A stretch of DNA of 64,000 nucleotides from Streptomyces niveus (GCF_002009175.1 NZ_CP018047.1:62001-126000); one strand, 5' to 3'; numbered from the stretch's first letter, positions 1 to 9,244 are shown. A program made the numbers and translations. Notes: generated from the sequence alone by a model not told the origin.

Positions 1-2
1 GG

Positions 3-2738
3 TGTGCGGCCGTCCTCACCGACGCCGGAGGTATGGATCGCTTCAGCGGACAGGGCCTCTCGGTTCTGGATGTCAGCGCGGTCCGCGGAACGTCTCCGAC
101 ACGCGCGACCGGCGCTCCGGAGACAACAGTCGACGGGACAGATCGCGCGTACATCATCTACACGTCCGGATCGACCGGCGCTCCGAAGGGGGTCGAGATC
201 GACCACGGATCGCTCGGTTACCTCTTCGACGAGGTCAACGAGCGCTACGGCATCGGTCCGGAAGACCGGGTGCTTCAGTTCGCGGCCACTACGTTCGACA
301 CCTCCATCGAGCAGATCCTCGTCACACTGCTGAACGGCGCGGCGCTGATTCTCCCGGATCGCCTCTGGGCACCGAGTGAACTCTCCGGCGAGTTGACCAA
401 GCACCGCGTAACTGTCATGGACCTGACTCCCTCTTATTGGCGCGCCTTCCTGTCCGAGCTCGCCGGCCCGCGGCCCGCCGAGCTCCCGGTCCGGCTGACG
501 ATTGTGGGCGGCAGTGCAGTGCATGCAGTCGATTGCAGAACTGCGCTGCGCCTCATGCCGGACTCGCGGCTGGTGAACGCGTACGGACTGACCGAGACGA
601 CGATCACCTCATCCACGATGGAGATCACACCGCAAGTCCTGCCCGAGCACGGGTCCGCCCCGGTCGGCCGGCCGCTGCCGCACACCGCCGTGCATATCCT
701 CGACAAGGACATGCACCCTGTTGGGCCGGGCCAGATCGGTGAGATCTACATTTCCGGGCGTGGTGTCGCGCGGGGTTACCTGACGGAGAGCGCCACCCAC
801 GCACGGTTCCTGCCTGATCCCCACGCGGAGCGATCCGGAACGCGGATGTACCGCACCGGAGACCTCGGCTGCTGGACATCCGACGGAAACCTCGAGATCA
901 CGGGGCGCGCCGACCGGCAGATCAAGGTGCGCGGTTTCCGCGTCGAGCCGGGCGAGATCGAGGAGGCACTGACTTCGCACGAGCTTGTCGCCGACGCCGC
1001 GGTGAAAACGTACGACCGCCGAGGCGAAGTTGAGATCGCCGCGTACTACGTCTTGACTGCGGCCGATACCCGCGCCCTCAGCTCACGCGACCTGCGTGCC
1101 CATGCCGCCGAACGTCTGCCCAGCTATATGGTCCCGTCGGTGTTCGTCCAACTCGACAAGATGCCGGTGAAGACCAACGGCAAGGTGGACCTGGAGGCCC
1201 TGCCAGAGCCGGACAACGCACTGACGCCGGCATCCGCGGCCTCAGCGAGTGAATCGCAGCAGGCGGGGAGTCTGGTCGAACAAGCCGTGGCCGGGATCTG
1301 GCGCCAAGTGCTCGGCCTGGACGAGGTAAAGCCGGATGGCAACTTCTTCGAACTCGGCGGCAACTCGATCTTGGCAGCCCAGCTTCTTGCGAAGGTGCGG
1401 GCTTCCCTCGGCCTCATGATCACTCAGGTGCGTCCGTTGATCCGGCTCCTGCTCGACGACGCGACGCTCCGCGGTTTCGCGGCTGCGGTGGAGTCGGCGA
1501 GGGCAGGGACGTTCTCCGACGCCGACACGAAGACCGTGAACTTTGACGCCGAAGCCGTTCTGGACGTACCTGTCCAGCGAACGCCGGCAAATCCTGCCCT
1601 GTGGCAGAAGCCGGCCAACATCTTCCTCACCGGCGCCACCGGATTCCTCGGCATCTACCTGCTGCGCGAATTGCTGGCAACCACCGACGCGACCGTGCAC
1701 TGTCTCGTACGGGCCGACGGTCACACCCACGCGATGGATCGCATCCAGGCGAACGCACGGCACTACTTCAAGGACGACCTGTCCGAACACCGAGAGTCCG
1801 GAAGGATCTCCGCCATCCCCGGAGATCTGGCCGAGCCACGCCTCGGTCTATCGGAAGAGAAGTTCGACCAACTGGCCGGCCTCGTCGACGTCATCCACCA
1901 CCCCGGCGGCCTCGTCAACTTCATCTATCCCTACACACACATGCGTGCGGCCAACGTCGAGGGCACACGCGAGATCATTCGTATGGCCGCCCGGTACCGC
2001 AACGCCCCGGTGCACTACACCTCGACCATGGCCGTGATCTCCGGTTTCGGAACCGCGGGAGTCCGGCACGTCACCGAGCACACTCCTGCCGCCCACGTCG
2101 ATCACCTGTCCGTCGGCTATGTCGAAAGCAAGTGGGTCGCCGAGGCGCTGCTGCAGAACGCCGCGGAGCAAGGCCTTCCCGTGGCCATCTACCGGGCCGC
2201 CGACATCTCGGGCGACCGCGAGACCGGAGCCTGGAACACGGCAACGGAGATGTGCGCGATGAAGAGGTTCATCGTGGACACGGGCACCTCACCCATCGCT
2301 GAACTGCCCCTCGACTACACCCCGGTGGACTGCTTCGCGGCCGCGGTGGCCCACATCGCCGCGCGAGCACTACCGGCGGGAGAGGTCTATCACCTCACCA
2401 ACCCGGGCAAGGCGAACGTCGCGGTCCTCACCGAGCGACTACGGGCGCACGGCCACACCATCCGCGACGTGTCCTGGAACGAGTGGCTCGACGAAGTGGT
2501 CAGGATCGCGGTTGAACAGCCCGACCACCCCATGACGCCCTTCGCTCCGCTTTTCATCGACCGGTGCTCCACGGGCGTGATGAGCGTGGCGGAAATGTAC
2601 CTGGAGACGACCTTCCCGGTCTTCACCCGGGACAACGTCGACGCTGCTCTGTGTGACAGCGGCATCGAGATCCCCACAGTGGACCGCGAGATGCTCGATC
2701 GGTATATCCGGTATCTCACCGACATCGAATTCCTGTGA
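3..2738 (+). CDS. NRPS module A-T-R with terminal thioester reductase (5' partial)
   Basis: The frame is open from the window edge, so the N-terminus is missing; 911 residues are visible. An adenylation domain comes first (A3 motif YTSGSTGAPKG near nt 160-192, A10-like TNGKVDLE near nt 1174). A carrier domain follows (GGNSIL, phosphopantetheine serine near nt 1371), then a NAD(P)H-binding thioester reductase domain (TGATGFLG near nt 1630, YVESKW near nt 2120). Such terminal R domains release the tethered peptide as an aldehyde or alcohol. My hand alignment to GrsA gives specificity-pocket residues D-T-E-D-I-G-A-I-T; acidic residues at the E and D positions suggest a basic side chain such as Lys or Orn. 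This is an inference. No C domain is visible here, but the megasynthase at 11321-22129 ends in an unpaired C domain, so the two proteins probably form the final module together. Confidence 0.93.
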   Translation, partial: CAAVLTDAGGMDRFSGQGLSVLDVSAVRGTSPTRATGAPETTVDGTDRAYIIYTSGSTGAPKGVEIDHGSLGYLFDEVNERYGIGPEDRVLQFAATTFDTSIEQILVTLLNGAALILPDRLWAPSELSGELTKHRVTVMDLTPSYWRAFLSELAGPRPAELPVRLTIVGGSAVHAVDCRTALRLMPDSRLVNAYGLTETTITSSTMEITPQVLPEHGSAPVGRPLPHTAVHILDKDMHPVGPGQIGEIYISGRGVARGYLTESATHARFLPDPHAERSGTRMYRTGDLGCWTSDGNLEITGRADRQIKVRGFRVEPGEIEEALTSHELVADAAVKTYDRRGEVEIAAYYVLTAADTRALSSRDLRAHAAERLPSYMVPSVFVQLDKMPVKTNGKVDLEALPEPDNALTPASAASASESQQAGSLVEQAVAGIWRQVLGLDEVKPDGNFFELGGNSILAAQLLAKVRASLGLMITQVRPLIRLLLDDATLRGFAAAVESARAGTFSDADTKTVNFDAEAVLDVPVQRTPANPALWQKPANIFLTGATGFLGIYLLRELLATTDATVHCLVRADGHTHAMDRIQANARHYFKDDLSEHRESGRISAIPGDLAEPRLGLSEEKFDQLAGLVDVIHHPGGLVNFIYPYTHMRAANVEGTREIIRMAARYRNAPVHYTSTMAVISGFGTAGVRHVTEHTPAAHVDHLSVGYVESKWVAEALLQNAAEQGLPVAIYRAADISGDRETGAWNTATEMCAMKRFIVDTGTSPIAELPLDYTPVDCFAAAVAHIAARALPAGEVYHLTNPGKANVAVLTERLRAHGHTIRDVSWNEWLDEVVRIAVEQPDHPMTPFAPLFIDRCSTGVMSVAEMYLETTFPVFTRDNVDAALCDSGIEIPTVDREMLDRYIRYLTDIEFL

Positions 2739-2745
2739 GCCGGAC

Positions 2746-3531
2746 ATGTTGATCACGAGCCTGCCTCGGCCCAAGCCGGCCTGGGAATTCATGGACCTGA
2801 CAGCCGCCCCCGTCAACGGGCCGGTCGCGTTCGGAGACGACCTTCGCCCCCAGAGCTTGCTCAGCGCTTATCGGCAGGGACTGTTTCCGTTCCCCGCCGA
2901 CTCCATCGAGCACCAGTTCCTCAACGAGATGAGCTACGAGCCCGAGGTGGCGGCGGGTCGGGTGAAGCTGCTCGCCGACTCCAAGGAGCCCTATGCGGTC
3001 GCCTGGTGCTCACCGGACCCGCGGCCGCTCATTCTCGTGGACCAGGCTCGGGTCCAGCGCAGCCTGCGCCGCCATCTACGCAGTAAGACAAGCTGGACAA
3101 CCACAGTCGATGTCTGCTTCGAACGAGTCGCCTCCCAGTGCCGGGAGGGCCGCTCCGAGCGATGGCTCACCGACGAGTTGCTTGCCAGCCTGTGCCGTCT
3201 GCACGAGTGCGGATACGCACACAGCGTGGAGGTCTGGGACGACGGCGAGCTCATCGGAGGCACCTTCGGCATGCGGATCGGAGCAGTCTTCAGCGCCGAC
3301 TCGCAGTTCACCCTGCGCAGCGGGGCGGGCAAAGTCGCCGTCGCCGAGCTGACACGACGGTTCGCGGAAGTGGGCGGTGTCGCCATCGACGTCCAGCACG
3401 ACGGCGACCACGCGCGGCTGCTCGGGGCGCGCCCCGTCCCCCGGTCGCGGTACCTCGAATTGCTCCGCACCCCCCACAAGGGCTCCGCCCTCCCCACTGG
3501 CCCGCAGCCCGCCCGTCGACTCGCCGACTGA
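2746..3531 (+). CDS. Leucyl/phenylalanyl-tRNA-protein transferase (Aat)-like enzyme
   Basis: A 261-residue member of the Aat family, which moves an aminoacyl group from charged tRNA to an amine. Family hallmarks include RQGLFPFP near the N-terminus, WCSPDPRPL, LHECGYAHSVEVW and a C-terminal AIDVQ followed by LGARPVPRSRYLELL. The Asp and Gln of the catalytic D-x-Q segment are kept. Several normally conserved positions differ: the GES segment reads ADS, SK reads GK, and the Asn after DCQ is Gly. It starts 7 nt after the NRPS stop and lies inside the biosynthetic operon, so I infer a role in the natural product (tRNA-dependent amide formation) rather than N-end-rule protein turnover. A downstream ATG at 2791 is an alternative start. 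Family call firm; role speculative. Confidence 0.85.
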   Translation: MLITSLPRPKPAWEFMDLTAAPVNGPVAFGDDLRPQSLLSAYRQGLFPFPADSIEHQFLNEMSYEPEVAAGRVKLLADSKEPYAVAWCSPDPRPLILVDQARVQRSLRRHLRSKTSWTTTVDVCFERVASQCREGRSERWLTDELLASLCRLHECGYAHSVEVWDDGELIGGTFGMRIGAVFSADSQFTLRSGAGKVAVAELTRRFAEVGGVAIDVQHDGDHARLLGARPVPRSRYLELLRTPHKGSALPTGPQPARRLAD

Positions 3532-3568
3532 CACCGACGCGGCACGACATCACTTCAGGAGATCTGCC

Positions 3569-4342
3569 ATGCCCATCAGCACTGTCGGCTCCGAACTGCA
3601 CGTCACCAGTCTCGCCGAACGGCCCGACCTGGAATTGGCGATGCTGACGATGGAATCGTCCTGGCCGGCATACATCCGCCCTGATCCGACCCTGATCCAC
3701 TGGGTATTCGAGCGGCACGCCCAACACCAGCTTGTGGTGTTGGACGACGAGAACACGGTCGTCGCCCGCGCGGCCAGCGTGCCACTCGCCTGGGACGGCG
3801 AGCCGGACACCCTGCCCGACACGGGCTGGGACGAGGCGCTTCGCCAGTGCATGGGGGACACCTACTCCGGTCGCGAACTCAACACACTGTGCGCGATGGA
3901 GATCGCCGTGGTCCCCGGCCGCAAAGCACAGAACCTGTCAGGACAGGCCCTGGAGGCCCTCAAGGACCACGGGCGACGCATGGGCTACGGCGAGATGGTT
4001 GCACCGGTGCGGCCAAGCCTCAAACACACTCGGCCGCAGCTGTCGATGGGCGAATACGCCGAGCGTACGCGTCCTGACGGGCTGCCCGAAGACCCCTGGC
4101 TGCGTGTGCATGTACGTGCGGGCGGCCAGGTGCTGAAGGTATGCCCGGTGTCGATGACGATCTCCGGCAGCCTGTCGCAGTGGCGTGACTGGACCGAGTT
4201 GCCTTTCGACACCAGCGGCCCCGTCGATGTACCCGGCGCCCTGAGTCCGGTCGTCGTGGACGTCGAGCACGATCACGCCGTCTATATCGAGCCCAACGTC
4301 TGGGTCCGACACCGGCTTTCCGGCCGAGCCCAGCACGCCTGA
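3569..4342 (+). CDS. GNAT-like acyltransferase in the biosynthetic operon
   Basis: This 257-residue soluble protein begins at an ATG with a fair Shine-Dalgarno (cttcaggag) about 9 nt upstream. The middle section (LNTLCAMEIAVVPGRKAQNLSGQALEALKDHGRRMGYGEMVAPVRPS) has the layout of a GNAT acetyl-CoA-binding core: a strand, V(x)P, a loop in place of the canonical Q/RxxGxG/A, then a helix. The C-terminal third has no family I recognise. It follows the Aat-like gene by 37 nt and precedes the methyltransferase. It could N-acylate the amino starter or product, or act in self-protection. The fold call rests on a weak motif, so an unrelated protein is possible. Confidence 0.55.
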   Translation: MPISTVGSELHVTSLAERPDLELAMLTMESSWPAYIRPDPTLIHWVFERHAQHQLVVLDDENTVVARAASVPLAWDGEPDTLPDTGWDEALRQCMGDTYSGRELNTLCAMEIAVVPGRKAQNLSGQALEALKDHGRRMGYGEMVAPVRPSLKHTRPQLSMGEYAERTRPDGLPEDPWLRVHVRAGGQVLKVCPVSMTISGSLSQWRDWTELPFDTSGPVDVPGALSPVVVDVEHDHAVYIEPNVWVRHRLSGRAQHA

Positions 4343-4429
4343 AAACCCAAGCACCCAGAGCGCTCCGAACGTCTCTGTTCCCGAACCGACCCGGCCCTTT
4401 GACGATCGATCAACGGAGGACAAATCCCG

Positions 4430-5482
4430 ATGACTGCGATGACGAAGAACCCTGCCGAGAAGCTGCGTCTGCGAGCTGCGCTGATCGAGCGGATCGGCGG
4501 ATACATGACCGCCCACTCGATCGGTGTGGCCGCCGAGCTGGGGATAGCCGACCTGATCAAGGACGATGTACGCGGTAGCGAAGAGCTGGCGGCCGAGAGC
4601 GGGACGCACGAGCCGGCTCTGCGGCGTCTGTTGCGCACACTGACGGCTGTCGGGCTCACCACCGAGCCCGAGCCGGGCCGCTTCGCGCTGACCGAGGTCG
4701 GCGCCCAGCTGCGCTCCGACTCTCCCGACTCTCTTCGCGCCTTCTCCCGCATGTTCTGCCACCCCATTCTCATGAACGCGTGGCAGGGCCTCGGCCACGC
4801 CGTCACCACCGGGGAGCGGGCATTCGACCACGTGTACGGCAAGGACTTCTACAGCTACGTCGCCGACCAGGGCGAGGCCAACAGGCTGTTCAACGAGGCG
4901 ATGGGCGAGGAGTCGAGGATCGCGGCCGCGCAGCTCGCGACCGGGTACGACTTCGCGCACACCAAGAAGGTGGTGGACCTCGGCGGCGGCGACGGCACTC
5001 TCCTGGCGGCGATCCTGCCCCTCCAGCCCCACCTCCAGGGAATCGTGTTCGACAGCCCCAGTGGCGTGGCCGAGGCACCCGAGGTCCTCAAGAACGCCGG
5101 CATCTCGGACCGCTGCGAGGCGCGGCCGGGCGACTTCTTCCAGGACATCCCCACCGACGGCGACCTCTACATAATCAAGAGCGTCTTCCAGGACTGGAGC
5201 GATGAGGACTCCCAGGCCCTGCTCCGCTCCTGCCGGGCGCAGATGCCTGATTCCGCCACCCTCCTGATCGTGGGTTCCGTACTCCCCGATACCGCCTCCA
5301 TGGACCAGCCGATCATGTTCTTCACCGATCTGAACATGCTCGTCAACACCGGTGGGCGGGAGCGGACCGAGAGCGAGTTCCGGACCATGCTCAAGGAGAC
5401 GGGCTTCACCGTACGCTCCGTGGGGCTCGGTGCGGCCGGACCACTCTCCATCATCGAGGCCACTCCCATGGCGGCCCAGTGA
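4430..5482 (+). CDS. SAM-dependent O-methyltransferase-family protein with altered catalytic residue
   Basis: A 350-residue class I methyltransferase of the acetylserotonin/DnrK type. An N-terminal winged-helix dimerisation region (IGVAAELGIADLIKD, EPALRRLLRTLTAVG) is followed by the SAM-binding glycine loop VVDLGGGDGTLLAAIL near residue 182 and an acidic GDFF motif. A GGAGG-like Shine-Dalgarno (acggagga) sits upstream of the ATG. In classical members the segment after the SAM site reads VLHDWDD with a general-base His. Here it reads SVFQDWSDE, so the His is Gln. DnrK-type relatives also work without that His, so the enzyme may still methylate, or may have another role such as decarboxylation or hydroxylation support. 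The stop overlaps the next start (GTGA), which indicates translational coupling. Confidence 0.88.
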   Translation: MTAMTKNPAEKLRLRAALIERIGGYMTAHSIGVAAELGIADLIKDDVRGSEELAAESGTHEPALRRLLRTLTAVGLTTEPEPGRFALTEVGAQLRSDSPDSLRAFSRMFCHPILMNAWQGLGHAVTTGERAFDHVYGKDFYSYVADQGEANRLFNEAMGEESRIAAAQLATGYDFAHTKKVVDLGGGDGTLLAAILPLQPHLQGIVFDSPSGVAEAPEVLKNAGISDRCEARPGDFFQDIPTDGDLYIIKSVFQDWSDEDSQALLRSCRAQMPDSATLLIVGSVLPDTASMDQPIMFFTDLNMLVNTGGRERTESEFRTMLKETGFTVRSVGLGAAGPLSIIEATPMAAQ

Positions 5483-7254
5483 CGGCGCCGAGCTTCGGTG
5501 CGGAGCTGTTCCTCGGACGGCTCCGCACCGGCCTCCTCAGCATGCCCACCGGCGACCCGAGGCGTCTTGACCACGAGGACGACCAATTCCTCGCCCGTTT
5601 GAAGGAGTTCTGCGAGAAGAATATCGATGGCCACCTCATCGAAAGGGAAGACCGCATCCCGGACGAGGTGATCGAGGGACTGAAGGACATCGGTGCCTTC
5701 TGCATCAAGATCCCGCGGGAATACGGCGGGCTCGGCCTGTCCGGCCTCTGCTACCTCCGGGCGCTGATGATCGTCACCACCGTCCACTCGGCTCTGGGGG
5801 AACTGCTGGCGGCCCACCAGGCCATCGGACTGCCTCAACCGATCACGTTGTTCGGCACCGACAGACAAAAGCGCGAGTTCCTGCCCCGCTGCGTGCGAGA
5901 GATCTCCGCCTTCGCTCTCACCGAACCGGACATCGGGAATGACCCCTACCGGATGCACACCACCGCCGTCCCGGACAGGGCGTCGGGCACGTACACGCTC
6001 AACGGCGTGAAGTTGTGGACGACCAACGGGGTCATCGCGGACCTGCTCGTGGTGATGGCGATGGTGCCTGCCTCGGACGACGGTCCCGGCGGGATGACCG
6101 TGTTCGTCGTGGAGGCCGACTCCGCCGGCGTGACGGTGGAGCATCGAAACTCCTTCCTCGGTCTTCGCGGCCTTGAGAACGGTGTCATCCGCCTGCACGA
6201 GGTCGTCGTCCCGGCAGGCAACCGGGTCGGTGACGAGGGCGCGGGCCTGGACATAGCCCTTGCGGCACAGGACACCGGTCGGCTCTCGTTGCCGGCTGTC
6301 TGCGCCGCCGCCGCGAAATGGAGCCTGAAAGTCGCTCGCGAATGGGCCGGAGCCCGGGTTCAGTGGGGACGGCCGATCGGTGAGCAGGAGGCAGTCGCCG
6401 GCAAGCTGTCATTCATCGCGGCGACCGCATTCGCCCTGGAGGCGATGGTCGAGGTCTCCGGACGACTCGCTGACCTGGGCGTCAATGACACCCGGCTCGA
6501 CGCCGAGTTGGCGAAGCTCTTCGCTTCCGAACAGGCATGGGTGGTCGCCGACGAGCTGGTGCAGATACGCGGCGGCCGGGGGTACGAGACGGCTCAGTCG
6601 GCGGTGGCCCGGGGCGAGCGTGGTGTCCCGGCCGAGCAGCTTCTGCGCGACCTGAGGATCGGAAGGATCTTCGACGGCTCCACTGAGGCCCTGCGAACCT
6701 TCATCGCCGCGGCGGTGGTTGAGCGCCACCGCACTGAGGACACGACGTCAGCGGCGGTCGAAGGGGATCAGCGGAGTGGCGATGGTGACGACGCGGATCC
6801 GCTGGCGGGACACAAGCGCTTCGTCGACCGGATCGCGCGCCAACTCGTCAGCTTGATAGGCGAGTTCACGGATCAAGGCGACACCGAGCTCGAGAACCGC
6901 CAGCGCTACCTGGGTCGCATCGTCGACATCGGATCCGAGCTGTATGCCATGAGCGCAAGCTGGACCTATGCGGAGGCCCTGACGGACCGGGGCGACGCGC
7001 CGGCCCAACTCGCCGATGCCTTCTGTTTCCAGGCCCGGCGACGTGTCACGGAGTTGTTCGAGCAACTGACGAACAACACTGACGCCGCCGATCGCATCAT
7101 CGCCCACCACGTGCTCGACGCCCGCTACACGTGGCTGGAGGAAGGCATCATCGACGCCTCCATCGACGGCCCCTGGATCGCGGAACCCACACCCGGTCCG
7201 GCAACAGGTCCGAATGTGCGCCGCACCGTCCCGGCCGGCGGGCACGCCGGCTGA
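5479..7254 (+). CDS. VLCAD-like acyl-CoA dehydrogenase family flavoprotein
   Basis: This 591-residue protein starts at a GTG overlapping the methyltransferase stop by 4 nt. Residues about 30-400 are an acyl-CoA dehydrogenase core: KIPREYGGLGLSG, FALTEPDIGNDP (flavin-binding region), LNGVKLWTTNG, and a C-terminal IRGGRGYETAQ plus LLRDLRIGRIFDGSTEALR. The extra ~150 helical residues resemble the tail of VLCAD-type enzymes. The position normally occupied by the catalytic Glu (FEGT) is Asp here (FDGS), so ordinary alpha,beta-dehydrogenation may be changed. In biosynthetic clusters such proteins desaturate carrier-bound acyl or aminoacyl chains, or act as flavin oxidases or decarboxylases. I infer it works on an intermediate held on the ACP or T domains encoded nearby. 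Confidence 0.9.
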   Translation: MTAPSFGAELFLGRLRTGLLSMPTGDPRRLDHEDDQFLARLKEFCEKNIDGHLIEREDRIPDEVIEGLKDIGAFCIKIPREYGGLGLSGLCYLRALMIVTTVHSALGELLAAHQAIGLPQPITLFGTDRQKREFLPRCVREISAFALTEPDIGNDPYRMHTTAVPDRASGTYTLNGVKLWTTNGVIADLLVVMAMVPASDDGPGGMTVFVVEADSAGVTVEHRNSFLGLRGLENGVIRLHEVVVPAGNRVGDEGAGLDIALAAQDTGRLSLPAVCAAAAKWSLKVAREWAGARVQWGRPIGEQEAVAGKLSFIAATAFALEAMVEVSGRLADLGVNDTRLDAELAKLFASEQAWVVADELVQIRGGRGYETAQSAVARGERGVPAEQLLRDLRIGRIFDGSTEALRTFIAAAVVERHRTEDTTSAAVEGDQRSGDGDDADPLAGHKRFVDRIARQLVSLIGEFTDQGDTELENRQRYLGRIVDIGSELYAMSASWTYAEALTDRGDAPAQLADAFCFQARRRVTELFEQLTNNTDAADRIIAHHVLDARYTWLEEGIIDASIDGPWIAEPTPGPATGPNVRRTVPAGGHAG

Positions 7255-7280
7255 GAACCGACCACGGCAAGGAGCGTTCC

Positions 7281-7946
7281 ATGGACGACAACGTCAAACT
7301 CCTGATCGAGTTGGCGCAGAAGGAGACGGCCGAACAGCCATCGGACAACGAATTCCTGGATCTGTTGGAAGCAGGTCAACTGCCCAAGGAGACACTTGGC
7401 ACCCTGGCCGGTGACCTGTACAGACTCGTACTGAGCGACAGGCGCAGTTTCGCGCTTCTGGCCTCCCGCTTCCCGTCCCCGCCGGCCGGTGACCTCTTCC
7501 TCGCGATGGCGGACGGCGAAGGACAGGCCCTTCGCCTGCTCCTGGATTTCGGCGCCGCCCTCGGACTGGATGAGCAGCGGCTGGCCGCCCAGGAGCCGAG
7601 GCCGCTCGCTCAGGCCTATCCGGCCTACCTGACGCAGACCGCGCTCTTCGGCACGCGCAGCGACATGGCCCTCGCGCTACTCGCCAACGTCAAGGATTCC
7701 GGACATCAGTACGCCCGCACTGCCGACGCGCTGCGGTCCCGGTACGGGTTCAGCAAGGAATCGGTCGAGCACTTCCTCTTCTTCGCGGAGACACCACAGG
7801 AGCTCCTCGACCAGGCCGCCGCCACGCTGGCCGAAGGCCTCTCCTCGGGCGACGTACCCGCCGACGCACTCAGGACCGCGCGAATGGTCAAGGCCTACGA
7901 GAGCGTGTTCTGGAGCTCCCTCACCAAGGACGTCATCTCCCACTGA
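7281..7946 (+). CDS. TenA/PqqC (heme-oxygenase fold)-like protein lacking usual metal ligands
   Basis: A 221-residue, all-helical soluble protein that starts at an ATG after a GGAG-type site (caaggagcgttcc). The pattern (GTLAGDLYRLVLSDRRSFALLASRFP, GDLFLAMADGEGQALRLLLDFG, a long central helix pair, then SVEHFLFFAETPQELLDQA) fits the TenA/THI-4/PqqC superfamily, which includes heme-oxygenase-like diiron oxidases. In diiron members the late helix carries an H...D..H triad. By eye, the matching stretch FAETPQELL has F, P and L there, so the metal site appears lost. It may be a cofactor-free enzyme or a scaffold. It lies between the acyl-CoA dehydrogenase and the P450 in the same operon. Superfamily call moderate; the ligand alignment is mine. 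Confidence 0.6.
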   Translation: MDDNVKLLIELAQKETAEQPSDNEFLDLLEAGQLPKETLGTLAGDLYRLVLSDRRSFALLASRFPSPPAGDLFLAMADGEGQALRLLLDFGAALGLDEQRLAAQEPRPLAQAYPAYLTQTALFGTRSDMALALLANVKDSGHQYARTADALRSRYGFSKESVEHFLFFAETPQELLDQAAATLAEGLSSGDVPADALRTARMVKAYESVFWSSLTKDVISH

Positions 7947-8014
7947 CGCCCCTCCACCGGATCCCGCACGTACGGCACCGAACTCCGTGAACCAGCTAGC
8001 GGCAAGGGATACAC

Positions 8015-9244
8015 ATGATTGCTTTCAGCACTCCCTCCACCACGGTCCTCGACAGCTCGGGCGGCCGGTGCATGTATGAACAGGTGGACCGTCTGCGCGA
8101 GATGGGGCCCGCTGTCCCCGTCCAGTTGCCTGAAGGTGTCGGAGCTTGGTCGGTCACCCGAGGGGACGTCGTCAAGCTGCTGCTGACGCACCCGGGCGTC
8201 TCCCGGAACCTCAAGAAGAACGTACCGAGCTACGAGCCTGGGTCTGTGCCCTGGCTGTCCCCGTGGGTGGACGTGGATTCCATGGCCACTGCTGAGGGCA
8301 AGGACCACGCCCGACTCAGAAGGCTGATCACGCCGGCGTTCACCCCCCGGCGCGTCGAGGCGATGCGGTCGCGGATCGAGGTCATCGTCGCCCGGCTTCT
8401 CGACAAAATGGAATCACGGCCGGGTGACGAAGCCGTCGACCTGCACGCGACCTTCTCCTACCCTGTGCCGACCGAGATGATCTGCGAACTGTTCGGCGTG
8501 CCGGCCGATCAGCGAGCCCAGGTCCTGCGACTGTTCGTGGCCGTCGGTGAAACCGACGTCAGCGAGGAGGAGTCGCTCGCCATCAACGACGACCTGTTGT
8601 CAACGATGCGCACTCTCATCGACGCCAAGCGCCAGGATCCGGGAGATGACCTGACCAGTTTCCTCCTCGCATCCCGTGAGGAGGGGAACGAGCCCCTTAC
8701 CGAACACGAGTTGATATCGACGCTGCTCCTGATGCTGGGTGGGGGCAGTACGACGACCATCAACCTCATCGACCACACGGTGCGCGAACTCCTCGCCCAT
8801 CCGGAACAACTGCATGCTCTGCGCGCCCAACCCGACAGGTGGAACGACGCTATCGAGGAGTCACTGCGTGCCCACTGTCCGGTCATGCACCTGCCGATGC
8901 GATGGGCCATCGAAGACATCGACCTCGGCGAAGGGGTCGTCATCCGGGCCGGCGACGCCATTTTGATCTGCTACGGAGCCCACGGCCGCGACCCCGGCGT
9001 CCACAACGAGCCCGGTGCCTTCGACATCGACCGGGCGGACAAGGACCACCTCGCCTTCGGTCTCGGCGCGCACTTCTGCCCGGGCTCACATCTCGCGCGT
9101 CTTGAAGCCCGAGTGGCTCTGCCGGCGCTGTTCGACCGGTTCCCTCAGCTCGAACTCGCCATCAAGCCCGACGAGACCGAGCCTGAGCACACCTTTATCG
9201 GCAACGGCATCACCGCGCTGCCCGTATTCCTTCGCCACACGTAG
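8015..9244 (+). CDS. Cytochrome P450
   Basis: A 409-residue class I bacterial P450. The heme loop FGLGAHFCPGSHLARLE carries the thiolate Cys near residue 355. The ExxR motif is EESLR, and the I-helix reads LMLGGGSTTTINLI, keeping the Thr pair of the oxygen-activation groove. Length is typical for a stand-alone soluble enzyme. No ferredoxin or ferredoxin reductase gene lies next to it, so electrons must come from elsewhere in the cell. Its place in the operon, after the TenA-like gene and before the PPOX-like flavoprotein, points to a tailoring oxidation of the peptide-polyketide or of a precursor amino acid. The preceding 68-nt gap contains no strong terminator. Confidence 0.95.
   Translation: MIAFSTPSTTVLDSSGGRCMYEQVDRLREMGPAVPVQLPEGVGAWSVTRGDVVKLLLTHPGVSRNLKKNVPSYEPGSVPWLSPWVDVDSMATAEGKDHARLRRLITPAFTPRRVEAMRSRIEVIVARLLDKMESRPGDEAVDLHATFSYPVPTEMICELFGVPADQRAQVLRLFVAVGETDVSEEESLAINDDLLSTMRTLIDAKRQDPGDDLTSFLLASREEGNEPLTEHELISTLLLMLGGGSTTTINLIDHTVRELLAHPEQLHALRAQPDRWNDAIEESLRAHCPVMHLPMRWAIEDIDLGEGVVIRAGDAILICYGAHGRDPGVHNEPGAFDIDRADKDHLAFGLGAHFCPGSHLARLEARVALPALFDRFPQLELAIKPDETEPEHTFIGNGITALPVFLRHT

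Noticed and set aside
5167..6198. 343-codon minus-strand frame
   Set aside because: Antisense to the methyltransferase and acyl-CoA dehydrogenase genes, which have clear domains and coupled starts.
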